This document shows positions 7,982-15,425 of a stretch of DNA of 64,000 nt, one piece after another (position 1 is the first letter of the stretch; every line of letters starts with the position of its first letter). The notes under the pieces were generated by a model. The model did no database searches. It was not told the origin of the DNA and saw nothing but the letters and a program-made list of their open reading frames with translations. Source of the DNA: Flavobacterium dankookense (GTDB lineage: Bacteria > Bacteroidota > Bacteroidia > Flavobacteriales > Flavobacteriaceae); assembly GCF_004362665.1 (NCBI RefSeq), contig NZ_SNXR01000011.1:310001-374000 (forward strand). The letters are read 5' to 3'. The translations under genes and the position numbers were made by a program.

Positions 7982-8878
7982 TTATAAATCGTAAGTTAAA
8001 TCAATAATAGAATTGTAGATATTCAACTTATCAGTGAGTAGTTTTTTATCTATGTTTTCAGTCATTCTGCCAATAAACCAAAAATTTGAATTGTTATCTT
8101 CGAATTCGGTTTTTATTTGTTTGACGTAATTATTTACTTCATCTTTTGTAGGCTCAACAGTCATGTAGCAAACAAAAGTAATATTATCAAAATATTTTGT
8201 AACATCTTTTATAGAATCTATAGGAACACTTTCTCCTAAATATATAGTTTTATAACCACTTAGCAAAATTTCATAATTTAAATACATTAAACCCAACTCA
8301 TGTATTTCATTACTTGGCAGGTATAAAATGAACACTTTATCCTCATTAGTAGGAGGTTGTGTTTGTAATTTTTCTGTATTAATTAATAGTTTTTGTTTTA
8401 TGAGATAACTAATAAAATGCTCGTGAGCTGGGGATATTGTATCTGTTTGCCAAAGTGTACCAATTTCTTGGATTAGTGGTATAAATACCTCAAAGAAAAC
8501 TTCTCGAAAAGATTTTTCAGATAAAAGTTTGTCATAAGTATTAAAAAATAATACTTGATCAAAATTCATCATTGCCATTTTAAATGAGCTTATCGCATGA
8601 CTTTTTGCACTTTTAATAGTTACTATTTCATTGACAAGTTCAGGGATTCTATCTTTAGGGAATTTTGATATTTTCGATATTTTATAGCCATGATTATGAA
8701 GTAGTGTAATATTTAAGAGTTTCTGCAGATTAGCTAAATCATACATCCTAATATTGGTTTCTGTTCTCATTGGTTCCAAAACACTATACCTTTTTTCCCA
8801 TATACGAATTGTATGAGCTTTTATTCCAGAAAGGTTTTCAAGATCTTTTATGCTGAAAATATTTTTTACGTTGTTCAT
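7982..8878 (-). CDS. MerR-family regulator with a cobalamin-binding domain (CarH/LitR-like)
   Basis: 298 residues from the ATG at 8878. The frame is open to a TTG at 8902, but a TATTTTTG promoter element covers 8900-8907, so the shorter start is chosen. A MerR helix-turn-helix occupies about 8-70 (TIRIWEKRY). The four-helix and B12 domains follow: W143, nine residues, then E153-H154 (the Wx9EH motif of CarH), and ExHxxG with His193 as likely lower cobalt ligand. Gln144 stands where Thermus CarH has His132, the light-state upper ligand (from memory). It heads the crt operon and probably represses it, responding to adenosylcobalamin and perhaps light. Confidence 0.85.
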   Translation of the reverse strand: MNNVKNIFSIKDLENLSGIKAHTIRIWEKRYSVLEPMRTETNIRMYDLANLQKLLNITLLHNHGYKISKISKFPKDRIPELVNEIVTIKSAKSHAISSFKMAMMNFDQVLFFNTYDKLLSEKSFREVFFEVFIPLIQEIGTLWQTDTISPAHEHFISYLIKQKLLINTEKLQTQPPTNEDKVFILYLPSNEIHELGLMYLNYEILLSGYKTIYLGESVPIDSIKDVTKYFDNITFVCYMTVEPTKDEVNNYVKQIKTEFEDNNSNFWFIGRMTENIDKKLLTDKLNIYNSIIDLTYDL

Positions 8879-8899
8879 CTTTTTTATATAAAAGTTAAA

Positions 8900-8931
8900 C
8901 AAAAATAATAAAAAATAATGATTTAAAGCAA
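8900..8931 (-). promoter_or_regulatory. Promoter of the merR-crtI-crtB-crtZ operon
   Basis: On the minus strand TTGC (8928-8931) and TATTTTTG (8900-8907) form a Bacteroidota -33/-7 promoter with a spacer near 20 bases. Transcription would begin around 8893, upstream of the ATG at 8878 and downstream of the TTG at 8902, which decides the regulator's start codon. The surrounding AT-rich DNA is a plausible operator for autoregulation. Confidence 0.6.
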
Positions 8932-8946
8932 TTTATTAAAAATAAA

Positions 8947-8977
8947 AAAAGGTAAGCCAAAAATGAACTTACCTTTT
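8947..8977 (-). terminator. Terminator after tRNA-Leu
   Basis: AAAAGGTAAG (8947-8956) pairs with CTTACCTTTT (8968-8977) around an 11-base loop; on the minus strand it ends in a T run. It separates the tRNA cluster from the carotenoid operon promoter. Confidence 0.8.
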
Positions 8978-8981
8978 ATTG

Positions 8982-9063
8982 TGACCACGATCAGATTCGA
9001 ACTGACACGTCTTGCGACACTACCCCCTCAAGATAGCGAGTCTACCAATTTCTCCACGTGGCC
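8982..9063 (-). tRNA. tRNA-Leu (GAG)
   Basis: 82 bases reading from 9063. The acceptor GGCCACG pairs with CGTGGTC, discriminator A. The anticodon stem CTATC/GGTAG encloses loop TTGAGGG, giving anticodon GAG. A long variable arm typical of class II leucine tRNA follows, then a T arm with TTCGAAT. CCA is not encoded. Confidence 0.93.
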
Positions 9064-9070
9064 ATAAATG

Positions 9071-9103
9071 AAAAAAGTCAAACAATAACTTGTTCGACTT
9101 TTT
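9071..9103 (-). terminator. Hairpin between tRNA-Lys and tRNA-Leu
   Basis: AAAAAGTC and GACTTTTT pair, extended by AAC/GTT with one bulge, around a short loop. On the minus strand it ends in a T run right after tRNA-Lys. It may partially terminate transcription or mark a processing site before tRNA-Leu, for which I saw no separate promoter. Confidence 0.55.
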
Positions 9104-9104
9104 G

Positions 9105-9177
9105 TGACCCGACTGGGGCTCGAACCCAGGACCCCATCATTAAAAGTGATGTGCTCTACCGACTGAGCTATCGAGTC
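9105..9177 (-). tRNA. tRNA-Lys (TTT), copy 2
   Basis: 73 bases with acceptor GACTCGA pairing TCGGGTC and discriminator A. The anticodon stem CATCA/TGATG encloses loop CTTTTAA, anticodon TTT. The T loop is TTCGAGC. The sequence appears identical to the copy at 9203-9275. CCA is not encoded. Confidence 0.96.
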
Positions 9178-9202
9178 ATTACATAAAAAAAGAGAAAAAA
9201 TG

Positions 9203-9275
9203 TGACCCGACTGGGGCTCGAACCCAGGACCCCATCATTAAAAGTGATGTGCTCTACCGACTGAGCTATCGAGTC
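9203..9275 (-). tRNA. tRNA-Lys (TTT), copy 1
   Basis: 73 bases with the same acceptor, anticodon TTT and T arm as the downstream copy; I see no differences. It is first in the cluster, about 18 bases after the inferred transcription start. CCA is not encoded. Confidence 0.96.
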
Positions 9276-9299
9276 TATTTTCTTTTTTGAATGCGGGTG

Positions 9300-9331
9300 C
9301 AAATATAAGGTGTTATTCTTTATATTTCAAA
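9300..9331 (-). promoter_or_regulatory. Promoter of the tRNA cluster
   Basis: On the minus strand TTTG (9328-9331), a spacer of 20 bases, then TATATTTG (9300-9307): a close match to the Bacteroidota TTTG-N-TAnnTTTG promoter. Transcription would start near 9293, just before the first tRNA-Lys at 9275. Confidence 0.72.
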
Positions 9332-9399
9332 GCAATTTTAGTATAAATTTACCTTTTTTTATGTGTTTGACTTAATCTGTTAATTTATAAGGTTTTAAA

Positions 9400-9921
9400 A
9401 TGGTTAGAAAAATTATTTTAGTTGGTTATATGGGAGCAGGTAAGTCGTTGATTGCTCAAAAATTATCAAATCATCTGAAAATTGATTGTTACGATTTGGA
9501 TGATTTAATTGAAAATAGACTTAAACTTAAGGTATCTGAAATTTTTAAAATGAAAGGAGAAATTTCATTTAGGAAAGCTGAGCATGAAATTTTCAGAGAA
9601 TATATTGAAAATCATGAAACTTTTGTTATGTCAACTGGTGGTGGAACTCCTTGTTATTTTAATAATCATATTTATCTAAATGAAATAAATGTAGTTTCAA
9701 TTTATTTAAAGGCATCTATTGAAACAATATATCATCGCATAATAAATGAAAAAAATAAACGCCCTTTGGTTTCATCAATTTCTAACGATGAATTAAAAGA
9801 GTTTATTGGAAAGCATCTTTTTGAAAGAAATTATTTTTACAATCAAGCCAAATATAAAATTGATGTTGACGGTAAAACGGTTGAAGAAGTTGCTTCTGAA
9901 ATATTTTCAATTTTAGACTAA
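9400..9921 (+). CDS. aroK: Shikimate kinase
   Basis: 173 residues, typical length. P-loop GYMGAGKS at about 9-16, the DDLIE Mg/shikimate segment at about 33-37, and the STGGGTP motif for shikimate binding. The lid region NKRPLV supplies an Arg. It phosphorylates shikimate at O-3 with ATP in the cytoplasmic aromatic pathway; aroE is also in the window, about 12 kb away. The 3' end overlaps the convergent phosphoribosyltransferase gene by nine bases with no terminator between. Confidence 0.93.
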   Translation: MVRKIILVGYMGAGKSLIAQKLSNHLKIDCYDLDDLIENRLKLKVSEIFKMKGEISFRKAEHEIFREYIENHETFVMSTGGGTPCYFNNHIYLNEINVVSIYLKASIETIYHRIINEKNKRPLVSSISNDELKEFIGKHLFERNYFYNQAKYKIDVDGKTVEEVASEIFSILD

Positions 9922-10410
9922 ATATGCGTAACTGTTATTATTTTCAAAAACAACTTGAACATGTTCTTTTGAAGATGTTGACAAAGAAATTCCTTTAAAA
10001 TCTGCCTTTACTGGATATTTTTTATGATTTCTATCAACTAATACAACTGTTTTAAATTTTTTGATTGGCACTTCTAAAAAGTGTTTTACTCCATATATTA
10101 ATGTTGTTCCAGAGTTTAAAACATCATCAATTAAAACAAGATTTTTATCTGTATAAATTTCTTTTGGTATTGATGTTGTTACAGGGTTTAAAGGGTTTTG
10201 TTTATCAATAAAAACTTCACAGATGGTAATTTTTGTAGCCATTATTTTTGATATTTTTTTTAAAATATTCTCGGCTAGAATAAAACCATTTTTTGATATA
10301 CCTGCAATGATAAGCTCTTCATCATCACCAAATGTTTCATAGATCTGATAAGCTATTCTTTGAGTTTTATGTTCAATTTCTTCGTGGGTAAGAATAATAT
10401 TCTGGCTCAT
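9913..10410 (-). CDS. Phosphoribosyltransferase family protein (PyrR/Hpt-like)
   Basis: 165 residues with a type I PRTase fold. The PRPP-binding signature VLIDDVLNSGTTL lies at about 92-104. The hood region at the N-terminus starts LTHEEIEHKTQRIAYQIYE, close to PyrR and hypoxanthine PRTases. It probably salvages a purine or pyrimidine base or acts as a regulator; the substrate cannot be read from sequence. It is 21 bases upstream of the convergent-free 5' side of the S4 gene's stop and may share its transcript, as the S4 gene lies just upstream on the same strand. Confidence 0.8.
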   Translation of the reverse strand: MSQNIILTHEEIEHKTQRIAYQIYETFGDDEELIIAGISKNGFILAENILKKISKIMATKITICEVFIDKQNPLNPVTTSIPKEIYTDKNLVLIDDVLNSGTTLIYGVKHFLEVPIKKFKTVVLVDRNHKKYPVKADFKGISLSTSSKEHVQVVFENNNSYAYLV

Positions 10411-10431
10411 TGGTTTGTTATTGTTATGTTT

Positions 10432-10803
10432 TTATTCAATATTAAATTCTAAGTTGTCTAAATCTCTTCTGTCTTTTTTTGTAGGTCTTCCTTCACCATG
10501 TTTCCTATAGTGTTCTTTTGAAAGTTTTAATAGTTCTAAATGTTCAAAAGCTTCTGCTGGAGTTTCATCTTTTCTGTAAATATCTACTAATTTTGCACCA
10601 ACACGATTGTCAGGAATGTCTAAAACTACAATAACATAAGTAATTTGATCTTTTCTAAAGGTAATTTTATCACTTGGAAAAACTTCTCGAGAAGCCTTAG
10701 CAACTTGATTATTTACGGTTATTTGGTTCTTTTTACAGGCTTCAGTAACCATATTTCTCGTTTTATAATACCTCATACACCATAAATATTTATCCACTCT
10801 CAT
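10432..10803 (-). CDS. S4-domain RNA-binding protein (Hsp15/HslR-like)
   Basis: 123 residues from ATG at 10803. The open frame reaches 10899 on a TTG, but that extension overlaps the start of the divergent FKBP gene and lacks family character, whereas MRVDKYLWCMRYYKTR is the canonical S4 start. The S4 RNA-binding fold covers about 1-60 and the C-terminal tail is basic (RPTKKDRRDL). In E. coli, Hsp15 recycles free 50S subunits carrying nascent chains. A TATTTTTG motif sits about 35-45 bases upstream as a possible promoter. Confidence 0.85.
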   Translation of the reverse strand: MRVDKYLWCMRYYKTRNMVTEACKKNQITVNNQVAKASREVFPSDKITFRKDQITYVIVVLDIPDNRVGAKLVDIYRKDETPAEAFEHLELLKLSKEHYRKHGEGRPTKKDRRDLDNLEFNIE

Positions 10804-10882
10804 CTTTTTTCTAAAATCAACGTTAATTTGTTTACAAAAATAAATCAATATTGTATCTTGCGCATCCAAAATACAAATAAAA

Positions 10883-11920
10883 ATGAACAAATTTTTCAAA
10901 ACTTTTTTTCTATTAATTACTCTGGTATTAGTTGTTTCGTGCGATAAAAATGACGATACAACTTCTTTACCTTTACGTGATTATGCAACCCAATATGAAA
11001 CCGATTTAGCTAAAATAGAAGAATTTTTAAAAACACATTACATAGAAGTAGTTTCTAATCCAGGAGCTACAGAGGATATGGATGTTACTTATACAAAAAT
11101 ACCAACCGGTGGAACACAAACTTCTATTTGGAATCAAACTACTTATCCACTATTGACTAGAAATGTTACGGTAAAACAGAACGGTGCTGATATCACTTAT
11201 AAAATTTATTATTTAAAATTAAGAGAAGGAAGTGGACCAAATAGTAAATTCCCATGTAATGTGGATAGAGTTTTGACTTCATATAACGGCAAATATATCT
11301 CAACTGAAACAGTTGAAGAAAATGGAAACGAAGTTGAAAAATTAAAAATAACACAATTTGAAGAATCAGTAAATCCTCAAACATTTTTTAATTTAACAAG
11401 TGTAATAAGAGGTTGGAGCGAAATTTTCCCTCAGTTTAGTACTGGTAGTTATAGCGGAAATACCGATGGAACTACTTCGTTCTTTGATTTTGGTGCTGGA
11501 GTAATGTTTATACCTTCAGGATTGGCATATTATGGTACTTCTACTGTAAGTATTCCTGCCTATTCACCACTTATTTTTAGTTTTAAATTATATGAAATTG
11601 AAAGAACTGACCAAGACGGTGATGGAATTCCCTCTTATCAAGAGGATTTAAATAATGACAGATATATGTACTTACTTGAAGATGGTGTTACAAATACTGA
11701 CAACACTAATGAAATAGCAGTGCAAATTCCGGGTTCAAATCCACCAGCATATTATAGAAAAGATAACATACCTGATTTTTTAGATGGAGATGACGATGGC
11801 GATTATTTCACTACCGCAAGCGAAATTAAAAATCCATTGACCGGAGAAGCATTTCCTTATGCAGATATTCCAACTTGTACAGATGGAAAGAAAAAACATC
11901 TCTCAAATATCTGTCACTAA
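10883..11920 (+). CDS. FKBP-type peptidyl-prolyl isomerase lipoprotein with acidic Ca-binding-like tail
   Basis: 345 residues. Lipoprotein signal with VVSC (Cys20). The FKBP-like core lies at about 85-240: VIRGWSEIFPQF, FIPSGLAYYG and IPAYSPLIFSFKLYEIE match the C-terminal half of FKBP/GldI-like domains. A tail at about 240-320 follows, with DQDGDGIPSYQED and FLDGDDDGDYF, resembling thrombospondin type 3 or EF-hand loops. It probably assists folding of exported proteins at the outer membrane. It diverges from the S4 gene and has a terminator 20 bases downstream. Calcium binding is inferred from Asp spacing only. Confidence 0.82.
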   Translation: MNKFFKTFFLLITLVLVVSCDKNDDTTSLPLRDYATQYETDLAKIEEFLKTHYIEVVSNPGATEDMDVTYTKIPTGGTQTSIWNQTTYPLLTRNVTVKQNGADITYKIYYLKLREGSGPNSKFPCNVDRVLTSYNGKYISTETVEENGNEVEKLKITQFEESVNPQTFFNLTSVIRGWSEIFPQFSTGSYSGNTDGTTSFFDFGAGVMFIPSGLAYYGTSTVSIPAYSPLIFSFKLYEIERTDQDGDGIPSYQEDLNNDRYMYLLEDGVTNTDNTNEIAVQIPGSNPPAYYRKDNIPDFLDGDDDGDYFTTASEIKNPLTGEAFPYADIPTCTDGKKKHLSNICH

Positions 11921-11940
11921 ATAGTTTGCATTTAAACTAT

Positions 11941-11969
11941 AACCTGTTCTTTTTTGAGCAGGTTTTTTT
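11941..11969 (+). terminator. Terminator of the FKBP gene
   Basis: AACCTGTTC pairs with GAGCAGGTT (one G-U pair) around a six-base T loop and is followed by seven T. It lies 20 bases after the FKBP stop. Confidence 0.85.
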
Positions 11970-12014
11970 ATTGCAATAATTTTCTAATATCGATAAACGG
12001 TAATCACAATATTT

Positions 12015-12022
12015 TATATTTG
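12015..12022 (+). promoter_or_regulatory. Promoter -7 element of the exonuclease operon
   Basis: TATATTTG, a perfect TAnnTTTG, 18 bases before the exonuclease ATG. No clear -33 TTG is visible at the normal spacing, so the call is moderate. Confidence 0.5.
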
Positions 12023-12040
12023 TGAACTTAAATTTAAATA

Positions 12041-12811
12041 ATGGAATTAAAACTAAACCGACCTATTTGTTTCTTTGATTTGGAAACCACTGGGATTGAT
12101 GTTGCCAAAGATAGAATTGTTGAAATAGCTATTCTTAAAGTATTTCCAAATGGTAATAAAGAAAGCAAAACTTGGTTAGTAAATCCAACTATTCCAATCC
12201 CGCCACAATCAACAGCTGTTCATGGAATTACTAATGAAAAAGTAGCCAACGAACCAACATTTACTCAACTTTCGTCTCAGATTTATTCCATGATTAAAGA
12301 TAGTGATTTAGCAGGATTTAATTCTGATAGGTTTGATATTCCGCTTTTAGCAGAAGAGTTACTACGTGCTGATGTTGATTTTGATATGAAAAATAGAGTT
12401 TCTGTTGATGTTCAAACTATTTTTCATAAAAAAGAAGAACGAACACTAAGTGCAGCATATAAATTTTATTGTAATCAAACACTAGAAAATGCCCATTCTG
12501 CAGAAGCTGATACAAATGCTACCTTTGAAATTTTGAAAGCACAATTGGAGCGATATGACGATTTAGATAATGACATGAAATCACTTTCAGAATTTACAAC
12601 CCGAAAAAAATCAGTTGATTTTGCTGGTTTTATTGCGCTTAATGATAAAGGTCAAGAAATCTTCACTTTCGGAAAGCATAAAGGCGCTTTAGTTGATGAC
12701 GTTTTAGAGAAAGAACCAGGTTATTTTGGATGGATACAAAATGCGGAGTTTCCGTTATATACTAAAAAAGTACTTACAGCAATTAAATTGAGAAAACTCA
12801 ATACAAAGTAG
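12041..12811 (+). CDS. DnaQ-type 3'-5' exonuclease (DEDDh)
   Basis: 256 residues. Exo I motif FFDLETTG (Asp and Glu at about 14 and 16), HGITNEKV, Exo II GFNSDRFDIPLL and Exo III HSAEADTNATF give the DEDDh catalytic set. A C-terminal domain of about 60 residues with FTFGKHKG and GYFGWI resembles the ExoX-like C-terminal domain. It likely trims single-stranded DNA ends in repair, or acts as a stand-alone epsilon-like proofreader. It leads a co-directional run with the FAH-family and Hpt genes. Confidence 0.87.
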   Translation: MELKLNRPICFFDLETTGIDVAKDRIVEIAILKVFPNGNKESKTWLVNPTIPIPPQSTAVHGITNEKVANEPTFTQLSSQIYSMIKDSDLAGFNSDRFDIPLLAEELLRADVDFDMKNRVSVDVQTIFHKKEERTLSAAYKFYCNQTLENAHSAEADTNATFEILKAQLERYDDLDNDMKSLSEFTTRKKSVDFAGFIALNDKGQEIFTFGKHKGALVDDVLEKEPGYFGWIQNAEFPLYTKKVLTAIKLRKLNTK

Positions 12812-12832
12812 CATTATTTTAAAAATTCAAGA

Positions 12833-13444
12833 ATGAAAATAATTTGCATCGGACGAAATTATGCCAATCACATTGAGGAGTTAAAAAACGAACGTCCTGA
12901 TGAACCTGTCATTTTCATGAAACCTGATACAGCTATTCTCCCAAAGAAAACACCATTTTATATCCCAGAGTTTAGTAATGATGTTCATCACGAAGTGGAA
13001 ATTTTAGTCAAAATAAATAAAGTGGGAAAATATATTGACAAAAAGTTTGCCCACAAGTATTATGATGAAATTGGATTAGGAATAGATTTTACAGCTAGAG
13101 ATTTGCAAAATAAACTCAAAGAAAAAGGTTTGCCTTGGGAAAAATCAAAAGCTTTTGACGGTTCAGCGATTATTGGTGACTTTATACCGAAAAATATTTT
13201 TAGTTCCATTGAAAGTATTACATTTGAATTGCATAACAACGGAAAAGTAGTCCAAAAGGGCAATACCAACCAAATGTTGTGGAAAATAGACGAAATAATT
13301 GCTCATGTTTCGAACTATTTTACATTAAAAAAGGGAGACATTATTTTTACAGGAACTCCAGAAGGTGTTGCTGCCGTAAAACAGAATGATGTTTTAGAAG
13401 GTTTTATAGAAAACAAAAAAGTATTAAGATTACACATTAAATAA
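12833..13444 (+). CDS. Fumarylacetoacetate hydrolase family protein
   Basis: 203 residues, the short FAH form. It begins with CIGRNYANHIEEL, has the metal-site acidic residues in HHEVEILVKI, the GIDFTARDLQ motif and the C-terminal FTGTPEGVAAV. The family includes acylpyruvases, oxaloacetate decarboxylases and hydratases, using a divalent metal on C-C bond cleavage or tautomerisation. The actual substrate is unknown. It starts 21 bases after the exonuclease and its stop overlaps the Hpt start by one base. Confidence 0.88.
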   Translation: MKIICIGRNYANHIEELKNERPDEPVIFMKPDTAILPKKTPFYIPEFSNDVHHEVEILVKINKVGKYIDKKFAHKYYDEIGLGIDFTARDLQNKLKEKGLPWEKSKAFDGSAIIGDFIPKNIFSSIESITFELHNNGKVVQKGNTNQMLWKIDEIIAHVSNYFTLKKGDIIFTGTPEGVAAVKQNDVLEGFIENKKVLRLHIK

Positions 13445-13788
13445 TGGCAATAAACTACAACTTATCAAAAGTATATGCACTTTCAGACAATGACCCTGAA
13501 TTTGTTATGCAAATTATTACACTATTTGTAACAGAAGTTCCACAAGACATGACGCAAATAGACTTAGGTATAAAAACGAAAGACCACAAGTTAGCATATA
13601 GTTATGCTCACAAAATAAAACCAACACTAGATTTGCTTGGTATGACTGTTGCTTTTGAAGAAATTCTTCAAGTTGAAGCTTGGACAAAACGTGAAGGTAA
13701 AAGAAAGGAAATTGTAGAAACTTTCAAAAGCATCGAAAGCCAAGTTGAAAAAGCGGTTAAGGAAATTAAGAAAGACTACGACTTGTAG
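13444..13788 (+). CDS. Histidine phosphotransfer (Hpt) domain protein
   Basis: 114 residues, a single four-helix Hpt domain. The site YSYAHKIKPTLDLLGM at about 46-61 carries the phosphorylatable His followed by the Lys and Gly expected in HxLK-x-G, with a Pro-Thr variation. It should pass phosphoryl groups between a hybrid kinase and a response regulator; neither partner is nearby, so it is an orphan. It overlaps the FAH gene by one base (TAATG) and is translationally coupled to it. Confidence 0.82.
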   Translation: MAINYNLSKVYALSDNDPEFVMQIITLFVTEVPQDMTQIDLGIKTKDHKLAYSYAHKIKPTLDLLGMTVAFEEILQVEAWTKREGKRKEIVETFKSIESQVEKAVKEIKKDYDL

Positions 13789-13806
13789 TTTATAATTTTT
13801 TTTTAA

Positions 13807-14232
13807 TTGAAAATAATTCCTAAAATAGGTATCGATAAACTTCTTTTTGGTATGAAACAAAAAGATGTTGAAGCAATTTATGGTTCACCAGATAAATTTT
13901 TTTCTGATGAAGATGATAATATAATTTGGTTATACTATGCTCATAAATTACGATTGACTTTTTATCAAGATGAAGATTTTAGATTAGGATATTTGATTAC
14001 CTCAAATCCTGAGTTACTTATTCTTGATAAAAAGATAATTGGTAAAAAAGTTGAGGAAGTAAAATCCGAATTGCCTTTTAAATCTTGGGAACAAGATGAT
14101 TTTGATAGTGTAGAAAATCACTTCAATGAAAGCAATTGGTTAATTCTACAATCGGAATTTGGAGAAATTATTCGTCTTGAAATTGGTGCGATTATCAAAG
14201 ACAATGATGAATTTGACTGGAAATTTAAATAA
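13807..14232 (+). CDS. Hypothetical protein, BamE/SmpA-like opening motif
   Basis: 141 residues from a TTG at 13807; the next Met is 15 residues in (13852). The N-terminal LLFGMKQKDVEAIYGSPDKF resembles the GM-x-kdV-x-lyG-x-P turn used by BamE-like folds to start a two-helix/three-strand domain. It has no signal peptide. The body is acidic, with KLRLTFYQDEDF strands and a second copy-like segment (IIGKKVEEVKSEL). Function is unknown. It follows Hpt by 18 bases and overlaps convergent clpS by eight. Confidence 0.65.
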   Translation: MKIIPKIGIDKLLFGMKQKDVEAIYGSPDKFFSDEDDNIIWLYYAHKLRLTFYQDEDFRLGYLITSNPELLILDKKIIGKKVEEVKSELPFKSWEQDDFDSVENHFNESNWLILQSEFGEIIRLEIGAIIKDNDEFDWKFK

Positions 14233-14506
14233 TTTCAGCACTCAATCCAGCTTCTAAAAGCTGTGTGCATTGTGGTTTTAATTCATCAAACGAACCCGTT
14301 TTTACGGTACATTTTCCTTTATAATGAACCAATATAGCACATTGTTCCGCTTGTTCGGATGTATGATTGCATACTCGAATTAATGTTTCAATTACATGAT
14401 CAAACGTGTTAACATCATCATTGTACAACACAATTTCGTTATTAACTCCAACTTGTTCTTCAACTAAAACTTCTTCTTGAATTTTTTCTACAGTGCTCAT
14501 TTTCAT
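14225..14506 (-). CDS. clpS: ClpS adaptor protein
   Basis: 93 residues. The core VLYNDDVNTFDHVIETL at about 26-42 is the canonical ClpS N-degron binding segment, and HYKGKCTVKTG follows. It binds substrates with bulky N-terminal residues and delivers them to ClpA/ClpC. An in-frame ATG two codons in (14500) is an alternative start. It lies 27 bases after prmA on the same strand, so they probably form an operon from the promoter near 15380. Confidence 0.92.
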   Translation of the reverse strand: MKMSTVEKIQEEVLVEEQVGVNNEIVLYNDDVNTFDHVIETLIRVCNHTSEQAEQCAILVHYKGKCTVKTGSFDELKPQCTQLLEAGLSAEII

Positions 14507-14533
14507 TTATTCTTACCTTTAATTTTCAGTTGA

Positions 14534-15367
14534 CTAATTTATATATTTTAATGAAACCCAATTGTTTCGTTCAAATTTTTTAACAAAAGTTAATCCTTTT
14601 TCTTTACAAGATGCATCAATAAATGGAATGTCTTCTGTGTAAAAACCACTTAATAAAAGTATTCCATCTTTATTCAAACAATTTACATATTGTTGCATAT
14701 CGTTTAATAAAATATTTCTGTTGATATTGGCAATTAGTAAATCATATTTTTTTCCATTTAGTAATGCTGCATCACCTTCAAAAACTGATATTTGATTACA
14801 ATTATTACGTTCACAGTTTTCAATCGAATTTAAATAACACCAATTATCAATATCAATGGCATCAATTGGTTTTGCTCCTTTCATTTCAGCTAAAATAGCT
14901 AAAATAGCAGTACCACAACCCATATCTAAAGTTTTCATGTTCATTACATCAGTTTCCAATAGATGTTGTATCATCATGTGTGTCGTTTCATGATGACCAG
15001 TACCAAAGCTCATTTTTGGTTCGATAACAATATCAAATTCTGCATTTGTTTTTGGATGAAATGGCGCGCGAACATGACATTTTCCATCTACATCAATAGG
15101 TTCAAAGTTTTTTTCCCATTCTTCATTCCAATTAACTTGGTCAATTTCTTCGACGCTATACGATATTGTAAATTCTGGTGAGGTTAACAAATAGATGTCG
15201 TCAAGGATGTTTGTATTCCAAAGATCTTTCTGAATGTAAGCAATAAAACCATTATCAGTTTCGATGAAACTTTCAAATGGTTTTTCTCCTAGTTCAGCAA
15301 TTAGTATTTCTGAACCTAATTCTTTTGGTTCAACAGTGAAGTTGTATCCTAAATATATATTTGACAT
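14534..15367 (-). CDS. prmA: Ribosomal protein L11 methyltransferase
   Basis: 277 residues, close to typical PrmA. An N-terminal substrate domain is followed by FGTGHHETTHMM and the SAM-binding LDMGCGTAILAILAE at about 148-162; the catalytic-type IANINRNIL motif follows. It trimethylates L11 residues in the cytoplasm. A TACCTTTG promoter element lies 13 bases upstream of the start. The downstream neighbour is clpS. Confidence 0.92.
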   Translation of the reverse strand: MSNIYLGYNFTVEPKELGSEILIAELGEKPFESFIETDNGFIAYIQKDLWNTNILDDIYLLTSPEFTISYSVEEIDQVNWNEEWEKNFEPIDVDGKCHVRAPFHPKTNAEFDIVIEPKMSFGTGHHETTHMMIQHLLETDVMNMKTLDMGCGTAILAILAEMKGAKPIDAIDIDNWCYLNSIENCERNNCNQISVFEGDAALLNGKKYDLLIANINRNILLNDMQQYVNCLNKDGILLLSGFYTEDIPFIDASCKEKGLTFVKKFERNNWVSLKYIN

Positions 15368-15379
15368 TTATTTTTTTTG

Positions 15380-15387
15380 CAAAGGTA
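15380..15387 (-). promoter_or_regulatory. Promoter -7 element of prmA-clpS
   Basis: TACCTTTG on the minus strand, a perfect TAnnTTTG, ends 12 bases before the prmA ATG. The -33 region has only a weak TTAG. Transcription would start only a few bases before the ATG. Confidence 0.5.
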
Positions 15388-15425
15388 GTAATCGATACTA
15401 CTTTTTCTAAATAAAAATAAATTTT

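Noticed and set aside
8879..8902. Longer form of the MerR regulator starting with TTG
   Set aside because: The promoter -7 element covers this codon, so it would not be transcribed in full.
10804..10899. N-terminal extension of the S4 protein
   Set aside because: It overlaps the divergent FKBP start and carries no S4 features; the ATG at 10803 matches the family.
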